The position numbers and the translations under genes are program-made. Below, one piece after another: positions 51,566-63,119 of a stretch of 64,000 nucleotides of DNA. The stretch's first letter is position 1. The number at the start of each line of letters is the position of its first letter. This stretch comes from Siphonodentalium dalli (lineage: Eukaryota; Mollusca; Scaphopoda; Gadilida; Siphonodentaliidae): positions 175,485,692 to 175,549,691 of the forward strand of contig CP136061.1 of assembly GCA_032622095.1 (NCBI GenBank). The letters are read 5' to 3'. The notes under the pieces are model-generated. The model was not told where the DNA came from. It made no database searches and saw nothing but the letters and a program-made list of their open reading frames with translations.

Positions 51566-52676
51566 TTGCTATAGGTCCCCATTTGCAGAGGTCCCCTAAA
51601 ATGGCGAAAAAGAGAGATTTGAAGGGGAACAGTTGTGTATATATATGTCAATTGAGACTGATTTTAAATGAATAACGACATGATAATAGTGGCTTGTTCT
51701 ATCAGTAATATCCGCCGATGTCACTGGTGCAGACCAATATGATGATAAACATTCGCTATGGGCATACAGTGGCATATATGCCTACCTTACTCGTATTTAA
51801 ATTTCGTGCAGTACTAATTTTTGCACACCCATCGATGTGCAAATTTAAAACTGAGCAAAAACTAGAAGGAATCCTGAGTTTACATCAAACCACATGGCAG
51901 ACAAAATGGCTATGTTGATGTATTACACACATTACTCAATGTTAGACTGAATGGACAAATATAGGTCTGCATGTATGCCAATAGTTTCATACAAGCAACC
52001 AACATCAACACAATTACCCATATGTGAAGTGACAAAACATGGTAACATTGATGATGTTGAAATACATGTGATTGTTAAGAAGTACACATGATCCAGACTG
52101 ATGGTGCGCGAAAGCACGACCTACAACCATGGAGTGACACCTTCCCTGACCAAATAGCCTGAATTAGTGGTGTCAGACCGATTCTCCGAAGACCTATTAC
52201 TACGAAGGCCCACAACTCCGAAGACCCGATTCTCCGACGGCCCACAACTCCGAAGACCCGATTCTCCGACGGCCCATAAATCTGAAGATCCGAAAGCCCA
52301 TAACTCCGAAGGGCCGATTCTCCGAAGACCTATAACTCCGAAGGGCCGATTCTCCGAAGACCTATAGCTCCGAAGGCCCGATTCTCCGACGGCCCATAAC
52401 TCCGAAGATTTTGTTTTATCGGGGTATTATCGTTTACTAAATAGTGTACAGTCCAGTGGCGAAGCCAAGGGGTCCCAAAATTCCTACTGCCCCCATTAAA
52501 CCTCTACTTGCTATTTCAGACAATATGGGCCCCTACCAAAACATGTCCAATGTCATGTAAACGCCCGGAAATCGTTCATGGGGCATCAAAATATTCAAAC
52601 TTTTCCTACTGCCCCCACCTATATATAAATGGGAATCCTGGCCCGCCACTGACTATACACCAGATACTATAATAAC

Positions 52677-54009
52677 CAGTGTTCACGCTGGACCGAAAAA
52701 AACTTTAGCCAAAAGTTTAGCCAAATGAAAATTTTAATAGCCAAATGAAAAAAACTTTAGCCAAATGTTTTTTGGCCAAATTAAAAAAAACTTTGGCCAA
52801 ATTAAATCATCGTTTTCTGGTCGGTTCACAATTGATGACTAAAACGTAAAATCTAACAGACACAGGTAAAATACACAATAATTTAAATAATTTTTATGAA
52901 CTAGAAGTATTTTTATATATATCATTTATTAAAAATTTATTAATCTTTATGTGAAAGAGTGATTGGGGGGGGGGGGGGGGGGGGGGGGGGCTAACCGGGA
53001 TTGTCCTTCTTAATTTTGTTTTTGTTTGTTTTATATCAATATTTTGTTTTAAATCATTAAATATTTATCCTTGCGAAAATATCTAAGTGACATCTGGAAA
53101 CTAATAACTTAATATTGTTACGCCATTATCAAATTACAATCTGTCATAAAAGCATGCATATTATTTTGACTGTATCGGTATTGACGACAAATAGCCACAA
53201 AATATCTGTCGTGATTCACATTTGGCTGATTAATCTATTGTCTTACACTTGGTGCTCATAAACCTCGACCGTCATAAATACAATGTCATCATAAACATGC
53301 ATTGTGCGGGAGTCCCGTGAGTGACCAGACAGACAATGGGGGATTAGGGGATTAAATGTAAAATAATAACCTTTTGCTGTTTCGTGCAGTGACGTAATCT
53401 TTCTCCAGATTAAAACAGCCTGTTACGAACAAATTGCTTATATACCAGCGTCAATGCACACTTTACAAAATATTGCTTTCTTCACATTGTCATGATTCAA
53501 CCACGGTCGGTTTAATGTCCATGCGTCTTTGAATGTCCGTCTTGTGAAAACTAAAGATGATTGCATATCACTGTGTGATCGCTTGGTTGATAGAGTTGTC
53601 GATCGGATTTCCCTTTGTACTGTCCGCGATCGGGTTTCCCTTTGTACAGTCGGCAATATATTCCCAGTTTCGATATTTTCGGACTAGATCGTTCATATCA
53701 CAGAATTGAAAACCAACTTGCCAAAATTTATGTTAGATTTGGAAATAAAAATATATTTACTGTACACTAATTTGTTACGGAACGATATTTCATAAGTACG
53801 AAAATAATGAAATACTTTCGTCACCTAACTTCGTCTTGAATGTCGATCTATTGAGCGCTTTTATTAATTAGCTTTCTGACTCCATGCTTTCAGTCTACAT
53901 TTGGGGTAAAAAAAGTTTAGCCAAAAGTTTAGCCAAATGAAATTTTTATTAGCCAAATTCGAAAAAGATTAGCCATTGGCTAATTTGGCTACCGACAGCG
54001 TGAACACTG
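52677..54009. mobile_element. hAT-type element remnant, 1.3 kb
   Basis: Terminal inverted repeat CAGTGTTCACGCTG...CAGCGTGAACACTG with a perfect 8-bp duplication ATAATAAC (52669-52676 and 54010-54017), the hAT signature. Subterminal TTAGCCAAA repeats occur in inverse orientations near both ends. A G run sits near 52962-52990. Confidence 0.9.
53438..53656 (-). pseudogene. Fragment of a hAT transposase zinc-finger N-terminus
   Basis: The minus-strand frame ends RTFKDAWTLNRPWLNHDNVKKAIFCKVCIDAG, resembling the TTF/BED-type zinc finger (PWL.yd....mFC..C) at the start of hAT transposases. Nothing of the catalytic RNase H-like or dimerisation parts was found. It supports the hAT assignment of the enclosing element. 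Confidence 0.55.
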
Positions 54010-54148
54010 ATAATAACGTTACATTGGCCCATGAGATGCCAGAGTAAAATGTACAGGGGTGAACGGGGAAGAACTTGTCCTTTTTCATATATAAAATGAA
54101 CTTGATTGCATCAAATCACCCCAATGCAGTCGGATGTGCACAGTTTAA

Positions 54149-54617
54149 AGGTACTCAACCCGATAAAACTCCTCTCAATTACTATTTCAATGGCTTCGGG
54201 GGTCAAAAATATTTGATTCGAGTCGAGGAAGTCACCCATCAAAGCTCACATTTGTTAGATATCGATTTTAGAAATCTATTATTTTTCATTATCGGGAATA
54301 CTAACTGGCCCAGAACTCCGTCAAAATTGCGTTAAAATTACCACTTGATTTTAGAGTTATCCATCCTTGTCTGTTTGAATAGATTTGGAGAACACATCCA
54401 GAGCAGATTACGGCAGTTAGTAGTACTGATCTCGAGTTTATAACAAATTTCAAAAATCAATATCTAATAACTCTGAGCTTTGTTTGATGGGTTCCTCGAC
54501 TCGAATCAAATATTTTTTACCCCCAAAGCCAAAGAAATAGTAATATAGGACCCTCCGATCGGATTGTTGTTGTTGGAATCTGTTGAGATGGGGACCCTCT
54601 TTACGGGTTGAGTACCT
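54149..54617. mobile_element. TTAA-flanked foldback MITE, 469 bp
   Basis: AGGTACTCAACCCG...CGGGTTGAGTACCT between TTAA at 54145-54148 and 54618-54621. The arms pair over more than 100 bp, including AAATATTTGATTCGAGTCGA and its inverse. TTAA targets point to piggyBac or Kolobok type. Confidence 0.85.
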
Positions 54618-54799
54618 TTAATCATATTAATTGTATTAAGACGTACATTGTGGCAAAATAATTGTATTTCTTACATAAATTTAAGCATTCTGTGGAAAAT
54701 TATAAGACTTGTCGCACACTACTGATGGTGTAGATATCACCTTATTATAATACATAGTTAACGTTTCCAATATATGAGGGCCCCTTCCCCCCTTTTCGT

Positions 54800-54940
54800 A
54801 CGCCGGATTCCACCCATTTTGGACCCGTATGCCGGATTCCAGACGTCAATTTGAAGCTGGACGCCGGATTCCAGGGTCAATTTGAAGCTGGACGCCGGAT
54901 TCCATGGTAAATTTGAAGCTGGATTCCGGATTCCAGGGGG
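54800..54940. repeat. About 33-bp tandem repeat
   Basis: Four to five units of GCCGGATTCCAGGGTCAATT plus TGAAGCTGGAC. Non-coding. Confidence 0.8.
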
Positions 54941-55979
54941 GGGGATATATTATCTACATGTACATGTTCCATACAAAATATATGTTTTTATGGGGGGGGG
55001 GGGGCGGTCTTCCCTAGGGCCCCATTGACTACGCCACTGGACTGTACACTATTTAATAAGCGATAAAACATGATCTTCGGAGAATCGGCCCTTCGGAGTT
55101 ATAGACCTTCGGAGTTATGGGCGTTCGGAGTTATAGGCCTTCGGAGTTATGGGCTTTCGGAGTTATGGGTCTTCGGAGTTATGGGATTTCGGAGAATCGG
55201 GACTTCGGAGTTAAGGGCTTTCGGAGAATCGGGGCGTCGGACCTTCGGAGAAATGGGTCTTCAGAGAATCGCTACATAACCGAATTAGTTATGTCAACAC
55301 AACCTGCAGACAAGTAGCATATACACGGTTGTGGTTTTACTTCTTTCTAGTTCATTTCAATGATGTCTATAACTATTTCAGTGTCCGAATAATTATTTCG
55401 AGCATATAAACACACATCTTCACAACAAATTGATGACGCAATTATGTTTTACACTATGTAAATCTGTCTTGATGGTGTTCAAGATTTAATATGTATCTTC
55501 GGGAATGATTAAGCACTTAAACTGTCATCAGATCCAAGATATTTACAAAAACATTTGTGTCCATTTTAAATTCGCCCATTTAAAACTGAGCAAAAAAATA
55601 ATGCTGCACAAATTTAAATACAAGTAAGGTATACACAGCAAATGTTTATCAACCTCAGCACATATTTTTGATAGAACAAGCCACTTTTATCGATTATTGT
55701 ATAATTTTTCATTTAAAATATGTCTCAATTGAGATATACATACACCCATTCCTCCCTTCAAATCTTTTTTTTTCCGCCCATTTATGGGACCTACGCAAAT
55801 GGGGATATACTAATTTGGATAACCAAATCAGCTTTTTGTGAAATTCCATTGTTGTTGTACTGGATGATATGGGGACCATTGAATCGTATTATGTATCTTT
55901 AATAATGAAAGTGTCAATGACACTGTAGCTCAACCTGGAGAGGTGATAATTCATACATTACAGCCAATGGAGATATAAG

Positions 55980-56462
55980 GAATGCGGAAAGTTGTTATTT
56001 TTAAGTAGCGTTCACCAGAGGTCAACCTGAAGCACCATATGAAGTTTGGAATCAATGAGAAAAAAAATAATGTTGTCAATGAAGAGCATGGCAAGGTATT
56101 TAGTGATGCAAAGAGTAAAATCCAAGATGGCTGCCAGCAGTTCTTGAATATCGTTCAAATTCAAGAGCTGCCATCCAGAAGTGATCGTGAAATGCCTGTA
56201 AATTTTTCTCCAATAAACATCCGCTGCAGGGTGTGCCGATGTATTAATTTGTGAAATCCAAGATGGCCGTATGTTTGTTTTTAACAAAATTTGGAAAAAA
56301 AATGATGGCTCCCATCTAGTGACAATGAGGGTTGTGGCCTGTAGGGAATGGCGAAGGATTTAGTTATGCAAAGAATAAAATCCAAGATGGCCACTGGTGG
56401 CCATGTTTTTCAACTAAGTTTGGTGACGAATGGATTATGGATGTGATCTCTAGCCTACTGTA
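55980..56462. repeat. Dispersed CCAAGATGGC repeat, left piece
   Basis: Contains ATGCAAAGAGTAAAATCCAA and CAAGATGGCTGCCAGCAG-like phrases, shared with 59160-59880. A 2.7-kb transposon separates the two pieces at CTGTA. Confidence 0.75.
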
Positions 56463-56469
56463 CACCCTA

Positions 56470-56663
56470 TGTGTGCCGATCGGTGTATTGCTGTGGGTCG
56501 GTGTAGAGATGTTAACCGCGGGAATTCCCGTACGAGGGGTAGATTGGAAAACGTGGTTTGTCAAAGCACAGAATAAAATGTTCTTAACTGTTTTTTGCTT
56601 TAATCATCGAACAAAGGACCCAACAAACAGTAAGTATGATTGCCTAGTTAATAATATCGCATA
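56470..56663 (+). other. Conserved open frame inside the left terminal repeat
   Basis: Both arms keep the same open frame (TLCVPIG.LLWVGVE.LTAGIPVRGVDWKTWFVKAQN...FLTVFCFNHRTKD), plus-strand here and minus-strand near 59150-58955 in the other arm. A splice-donor-like GTAAGTATG (56630-56638) is kept in both arms. It may be a first exon carried by the repeats, but selection is not proven. Confidence 0.4.
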
Positions 56664-57096
56664 ATCGCGTCCCTTCAATACTTTTATCACAGCTTTTGCC
56701 TCGAAAAAGGTAAATTTCCTGTTTAAATCTCCATAACTTTTGCAAACCAAGACCTTTACTTCGGGAAACCAATTGAAATTATAGGCAAATATATTGGGAA
56801 TCGATTTGGCTGCGTAAACCCAACCATCAAAGCTATATTTCTTGGTGAAAATTTAGTTTGATGGAGGGCACTACTGAGAAACAATGGCACGAATATAGCA
56901 ATGAGAAAACATGGTATGATCGGGAAAAAGCTGTCAAAGACCGGATAATAGCTGAAATTAAACCTTCATATATGCTGGTATTTTAACAGGTTTAGGCGGT
57001 GTTATTCTCAGGACATTCTTCGAACATATATGGGACTGATTGATCATGACTAAACATATCGTATAAACATTTACGTCAGGTGCAAATATCGTTTTA

Positions 57097-58091
57097 TTAT
57101 GACTTAGCCATAGTTGCATTAGCTTTTAGAATTATGTTGGTCTCAACGAGTCTTGATATGATGTGTTGTATTATCTCGACTAATTCCGAAGATGCAGAAG
57201 ATAAGACTGACTCCAAGTCATCGATTCCACAGGCCTCACAATCTTCTATAATTTCCAAACATCTTGATACTGCTTCTTTGTCCTTCTCCAGTGTTTTCCG
57301 TCTGTCCTCCATAGTTCGCTCGGTCTCTCTTCCCCAACAATCAACATCACCAAGAACTTTGACTTTTCCTCCGCATATCTTTTTTCCGTCGACTGCTATC
57401 TTAACATTCAGCTATCTGTTAGAGGGTCATAGTAGTTTTTCTCTGTTAATCCTTGAGTTATGTCGCCAAGGACCCCGCATGAAACGAAGAAATTTTCCTC
57501 TAAATAGCCGATATCCAGCTAACCAGAACGTTTTGGTTTCTCATGGAAATCGCATCATCGATGTAGAATAACAAATAACATATATTGTCTAAGAGCAGTG
57601 AGCCATGAGCGATCAGTCGATTCATCTCCATATACAGATCGACATGTCCCTCACCTTCTAACTGTTGTAGCACTTTTGGCAGCAGGTCTGTTAGTTCCTC
57701 AATCTCAACTTCAAATTCCGTTTCGTCTATTGGGATACTACTGCCACTGGTATCATCCATTGAACTGTCTTCTTGTTCATCAACTAGTTCTGATTCATAG
57801 TTTAGTTTTCGCTTGACAGGTGTGTTGAGTTTTTTTTACTTTCGATTTCACATTGACAATGAATATTGACTCGTCCTTAACATCGACCCTTCTCCCCTCT
57901 GAGACTAGGTCTGTTGGAATGACACCACGATGAACTTTCAGCGCGTATTTCTCTGTCCCTGTTGCATGGTCCAAAAACTTTTCCAAATAGCGCAACTCAC
58001 ATTGTCCGTGATCTGTGACATTGTGATCTACAATATCACTCAGGTTCGTCCACTTTGATACACAGTGAAAACATTTAAATGCCTGCACCAT
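57097..58091 (-). pseudogene. C2H2-type zinc-finger protein gene of the 2.7-kb transposon, degenerate
   Basis: ATG 58091 opens FKCFHCVSKWTNLSDIVDHNVTDH, a C2H2-like finger, then an ALKVHRGVIPTDLVSEGRRVDV segment and a basic stretch. The frame changes at an A8 run (about 57832-57839) and continues in an acidic region (ELVDEQEDSSMDDTSG...EVEIEELTDLL) to about 57500. A further helical frame (57312-57097) may be another exon. Possibly the N-terminal part of its transposase or an accessory gene; no catalytic motif was found. Confidence 0.5.
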
Positions 58092-59159
58092 CCCCTAAAC
58101 GATGAGAGAAATCACCATGTGAATGAATACTATGGCACTTACTTATATTGAGATCAATCAACTGGATTCAATGATTACGTGATATACGTCACAAGGTGGA
58201 TGGACCTGACAGAAACCCGAATGAAGGTGTTTACAAGTTAGTACAGCTACTGAGTGCGTTATATCACGTAATCATCGCAGACTGTTGATTATTCTGTTGA
58301 TTACATATACCAGCTAGAAATTTGGCAGCTTGGTGTGTGGTTTAAATTGTTTGGAACAACTTTTAAAAGACAATTTATGCACGAAATTTCACAAAAAGAA
58401 ATTAAACGTCAAAGGGGAAATTACGTCAATTTCGGCAGTGACAATATACATATATAGGCCTACCTGATAATTAACTGGGAAATCTGTATAAATCACACAC
58501 ATATACTAGATAGGTAATAAATACAATGTTGTAGGTTATTACAGACATGCCATATCGATATTAGATCAATTGCATATTCCAACAGATCATCGAATAAGGA
58601 AACAGCTGCATTTAGTTCAAATTCCATTAAAATCTCAATGAAACTGGAATGTCAATAATTTGCTATTTCCCGGACATTTGTGGTAAAACCGTAACTATCA
58701 GTTGATCTTCTCGTGCTATATTCGTGCCATTTTTTCTCGGTAGTGCCCTCCGTCAAACTAAATTTTCACAAAGAAATATAGCTTTGATGGTTGGGTTTAC
58801 GCACCCAAATCGATTCTCAATATATTTGCCTATAATTTCAATTGGTTTCCCGAAGTAAAGGTCTTGGTTTGCAAAAGTTATGGAGATTTAAACAGGAATT
58901 TTACCTTTTTCGAGGCAAAAGCTGTGATAAAAGTATTGAAGGGACGCGATTATAATGCGATATTATTAACTAGGCAATCATACTTACTGTTTGTTAGGTC
59001 CTTTGTTCGATGATTAAAGCAAAAAACAGTTAAGAAAAATTCATTCTGTGCTTTGACAAACCACGTTTTCCAATCTACCCCTCGTACGGGAATTCCCGCT
59101 GTTAACAGCTCTACACCGACCCACAGCAATATACCGATCGGCACACATAGGGTGCTGTA

Positions 59160-59880
59160 GGGCACCAAAGAATTTAGTCATGCAAAGAGTAAAATCTAAC
59201 ATGGCTGCCAGCAGCTATGTTTTTCATAAAAATTCATTCAATTTTTATAGCCACTACCCAGAGGTGACCCTACCGCTATTCTCAAAGTAATTGACCAGAA
59301 AAATGGGGTGATACCCCGGTCATGACCGCGGTGATACCGGTAATAAACGGTAGCGGTATCGAGACGGTCATGGCGTGGAGTTACGGTATTGGGCGATAAT
59401 GATACCGTGGTCTTTTAGCGGGCACCGCATTAATTTTGTTGAATACCACGGTGATTTTCATGGAACTCTTTTAGGGGAGGTATTTACTCACACATACTTG
59501 TTCGCGTTAACAAGCGGTATCAGTACCGCGGTATTGGAGGATACCGCGGTATAGTACCGCCATATTAACGGGGTGACACCACATTATTGGTGGTCAATTA
59601 CTTTAAGTATAGCGGTAAACATGGCTGTAAATTTTCAAAACATTTGTCCAATAAATACCGACTGAAAGGTGTGCCGATTAATTCAAATTTGAAATCCAAG
59701 ATGGCTGTTTTAAACGAATTTCGGGAAACATTCATGGCTCCCATGTAGAGGTCACTCCAAAGATCCTTATGAAGTTGGTGATGATCGGATGAGAGCTGTG
59801 ACCTGTAGGGTGTGCTAAATGAAATTGTTGACAGATGGACGGATACACGCTCAGACAAACGCCAACCCATGGCAATAGCT
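59160..59880. repeat. Dispersed CCAAGATGGC repeat, right piece
   Basis: Continues the repeat interrupted at 56462, itself interrupted by a TA-flanked MITE. Ends near ACAGATGGACGGATACACGC. Confidence 0.7.
59273..59615. mobile_element. TA-flanked palindromic MITE, 343 bp
   Basis: CCGCTATTCTCAAAGTAATT at the left and the inverse AATTACTTTAAGTATAGCGG at the right, flanked by TA (59271-59272, 59616-59617), as in Tc1/mariner-derived MITEs. The centre is crowded with CCGCGGTA/GATACCG-type palindromes. Confidence 0.85.
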
Positions 59881-59997
59881 TACATTTTACTTTGGCAAGT
59901 TGAGCTAAAAATTGCACCTAAACAAAATAGAGCAAAATATTTCCTAACAGACAGATGCACAAGACCGACATAACTAATTTCTATATCTCGCACCAAA

Positions 59998-60052
59998 CTT
60001 TGCAAATCCTTTGCATTGCAAATCCTTTGCATTGCAAATCCTTTGCATTGAA
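59998..60052. repeat. 17-bp tandem repeat
   Basis: Three units of CAAATCCTTTGCATTG. Confidence 0.9.
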
Positions 60053-63000
60053 GTGGGGTATAGGAGAAGGATGAATCATAACTTTGTCTTTTACACAGCC
60101 TTAGGTGGTGTCTTCTCTTGAGAAAGTTTTGTTCTCATTTTTTTCTTTAACTGTGTCTTTGCAACCATTTATCTGTCTTGACCAATGTCACAGTCTTATA
60201 TAGAAACTGAGAAAAATCTTCATTGAAGCTGGTGAAGCTGGTGTTGGCTGATTTTCATTTTGTTATTTTAAAAGTTATGCCACACATCCCCTCCTGCCTC
60301 TGAAATGGGCCTCAATCCTTACCATGTGAAATGTCAGAACCTGAAATATAAATTTGCATCATCACAACCAACAATTAATAGTAATAGTTCACCCCCCCCC
60401 CCCCCCCCATCAACTTCAGCCAGTCCGGAGGATAAACTCAGTTCAGAGGAGAAAAAGTGTCAATATTGCAATCAACCACCTGAGTGTAATTGCTAATTTT
60501 GTCATATCAAAAGTTGCTGCCACACAAAAGACACTTCCACTGTCGATCACGCATGGATTCGAAGACACCATTGCTATTCTACTTCTAATTATTATTTATG
60601 TTTTCTTTTATTTTAAATATTTTTATTATCATGACGTCAGCATGCTTTGTCAAAATATTAAATCAAAGTTGCGTTGAATTTGGCATGATACAGTGCAATT
60701 TGTTGTTTTAGGCCAAAAGTCAAACATTTTCCTACTTTCACTGACGTAGGGATTATATCAGTTTGTAAATTTACAACAGTGGGAAAGCTTGAGATGGTTG
60801 GAAATTTCCAACCCAAGTGCGATGGGGTGCAAAGGAATTTCATAGACTTGGATATTTGGTATGGTTCAAGGAGGTGTGCAGTTGCACATTCAATGTGGAC
60901 ATCTCTGTTAAATCCCATTTTCTAATTTAATTGTCTTTATATTATAGCCCTACTATGCAAATTATGTTCATTCAATATGATTTATTTGCAAAAGCACCAA
61001 CAAAGGCAGTATGCTAATAAAACAATACATCAATATATATCAGTTTGTAAAATATATAAAAAGAGTAGGATCTCTCTGGCTGTTAATGACTTTTCTCCCA
61101 GACCCCTAAGATCGATTCAACCAAATTTGTTTGTGGTAACTCGGGGTACCCCATCGGATGTTATAATGCTGTTATTTTATCGAAATTTTGATTTAAAAAA
61201 ATAAATAAACTTAATTTTTTTTTTAAATGTGTTTTGACTTCAACCAAAAAAATAATTTTAAATTCAATATTTTTTTCAACTTTTAAATAAAAAAATGTTT
61301 AAAATCAAAATGATTAAACAAACAAATTGTGCTAAAAGTGCACAAAGAGGCCGCGGTTGAATAAAGGCTCACAGAAAGAGTGTGTCTAAGATCAAAATTT
61401 ATCACACAGTAGCCACTAAATCCGATCTCATATTTTTTAGTAAGACACACATGTATAATTCCCATGCGCAGTGACGTAAGAGCTCCGTTCAATGATGTCG
61501 ATATCAATGCCAGAACTTTATTATTATGTTAATTAGAATATAATTATGATATTCAATTTGTGTTGTGTTATTTAGTGTTGACTGTGAGATAAACATTGGT
61601 GATAATGGTGGTTGAACAATTTTGTCAGCAAGAAAAGACGCATTCAAAATGGAACTATATTTTTTCTTAAAGGTTTCTTTGGTTGTGGTAAAGAAATAAA
61701 AATATTTTTTTAACCCCAGGCATTTCGAGATCATTTTCCTTGCTAAAATGTGATTATGTGATAGAATTGATCTCGAATTCATCCAATTTATTTACAAAAT
61801 TTATAAACCTTGTCCACAAATTTTTTATTTGAGTCGAGCTTTAGCTTGGTTAATAAATTTAATATAAAATTGCGACTCATTAGAGATCCTCTATGCATGC
61901 ACTTAGTGCACAAATGGGCTGCAGGCCGATCCAACAGTAAATATGGAGCCAGTTTCAGCCACATAATAAAATAACATGAATTTTTATTGTGTAATGGCAT
62001 ACATAAATATTTATTCAGAACACTTATCAAATAAGTGCCTGACAACATTGCCCAATTTACAATTCAATATAAATACTGATAAGACTGGCACTATGAAGAC
62101 TACAACAGTCAGTACTTGTCAAATTTACTTCAAAATAAATAGTTAGAATTATATACTCAGCTTAGAAATTAAAGTGTTCACAGTGACATACATATTCTTG
62201 ATTCAATTAATTTGAAGGCAGAGTATTAAATCTGCAAGGACGGCACCTTCTTGAATAACCAACCCAATTTGAGCAAACCTGATATGAGATTCATGTGTTG
62301 ACATTTAATATGTGCACCACATGTGTACATGTGTTGGAAGACATATAAAATGTATTACACTGACATTCATCAGAAGAGTTATTTGAATTAAGTGAATGTT
62401 ATCAGGAACTAAATTCTACAGGTAGTTCATACTCAAATTTAAATGTTAAAATAGTAGGAAAAGGGCACGAAAGATTTTAGATACCAGTCAGGTATTTAAA
62501 GCTTAATGAAACTGTCCAATTTTGTCCTCATCAGAAGCAGAACCCACCCCATGATATCGTCTTATAAACTAATAAATAGTGGGTAAAATATTACAACTGG
62601 GAGCCCCTTCTCTTGATTTATATTGGTCTATAATTATATATTCATTTTGGTATTTATAATTGGTTTTGGAAAAAAAAATGTCATTGAAAAAATATGCAAT
62701 CAATCCGCCATCCCCTCCCCTCCTCTGTTGGCATATCCCTGCGAGAATAGGACATGTGGGATGATTTATTTGGATGCCTGACTACTAACTCTGACATGCA
62801 TTTCAACACCCACCTCCATGTTCTATTTGAGTAAGTACATGTGTGCCCCACTATTATGAGTACACATGGACATATAAATAAAGACTTTGAAAAAAACTAA
62901 TTCTAGTATGTCAGTGAGTATGTGGGTTAATACTACACATGTACCCTCTGTCAAACAATTATTTCATTTAGATTAAATGGTGGATTCAACTTTACTCCTG

Positions 63001-63063
63001 CCACCAATAGACCAGGCATTGTTTCTGCTGGATCTGCCCCAGTCACCCAAGGACCAAATATAT
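60053..63063. other. No gene seen
   Basis: AT-rich DNA with a C homopolymer near 60391-60408. Several short frames, none with recognisable content. Nothing supported. Confidence 0.5.
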
Positions 63064-63119
63064 ACAGACGGACGGATGACTATAGCTCCACCAGAGACTT
63101 CACATTAGGTGAGCTAAAA
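63064..63119. repeat. GACGGACGG / GACTATAGCTCCACC repeat end
   Basis: Same tail as 48415-48502: GATGACTATAGCTCCACCAG and TAGGTGAGCTAAAAT. Confidence 0.75.

Larger units (their letters stand above)
52169..55281. mobile_element. Foldback element with tandem-repeat arms, 3.1 kb
   Basis: The arms are arrays of about 15-30-bp units containing CGATTCTCCGAAG and CCATAACTCCGAAG (52173-52410) and their inverse (55070-55270), followed inward by a matching inverted stretch (TACTAAATAGTGTACAGTCCAGTGGCG near 52434 against its inverse near 55035). Flanking GAATTAGT occurs at 52161-52168 and 55282-55289, an 8-bp target duplication. The interior holds a hAT remnant, a TTAA-flanked foldback and a 30-bp tandem repeat. 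Confidence 0.8.
51566..55812. mobile_element. Outer inverted-repeat pair around a nest of elements
   Basis: 51566-51822 and 55590-55812 are diverged inverse copies (shared: CCCCATTTGC, GTCAATTGAGAC/TCTCAATTGAGA, AGTGGCTTGTTCTATC, CTTACTCGTATTTAAATTT). They enclose the foldback element at 52169-55281. They may be the arms of an older foldback transposon or two opposite copies of a repeat. Confidence 0.6.
56463..59154. mobile_element. DNA transposon, 2.7 kb, with 445-bp terminal inverted repeats
   Basis: Arms 56463-56906 and 58709-59154 are near-identical inverse copies beginning CACCCTATGTGTGCCGATCG. CTGTA flanks both ends (56458-56462, 59155-59159). The paralogous repeat inside its own left flank has GGCCTGTAGGGAATGGCGAA (about 56338), which shows what the empty site looks like. 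The interior contains a degenerate minus-strand zinc-finger gene. Superfamily is not recognised. Confidence 0.88.
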
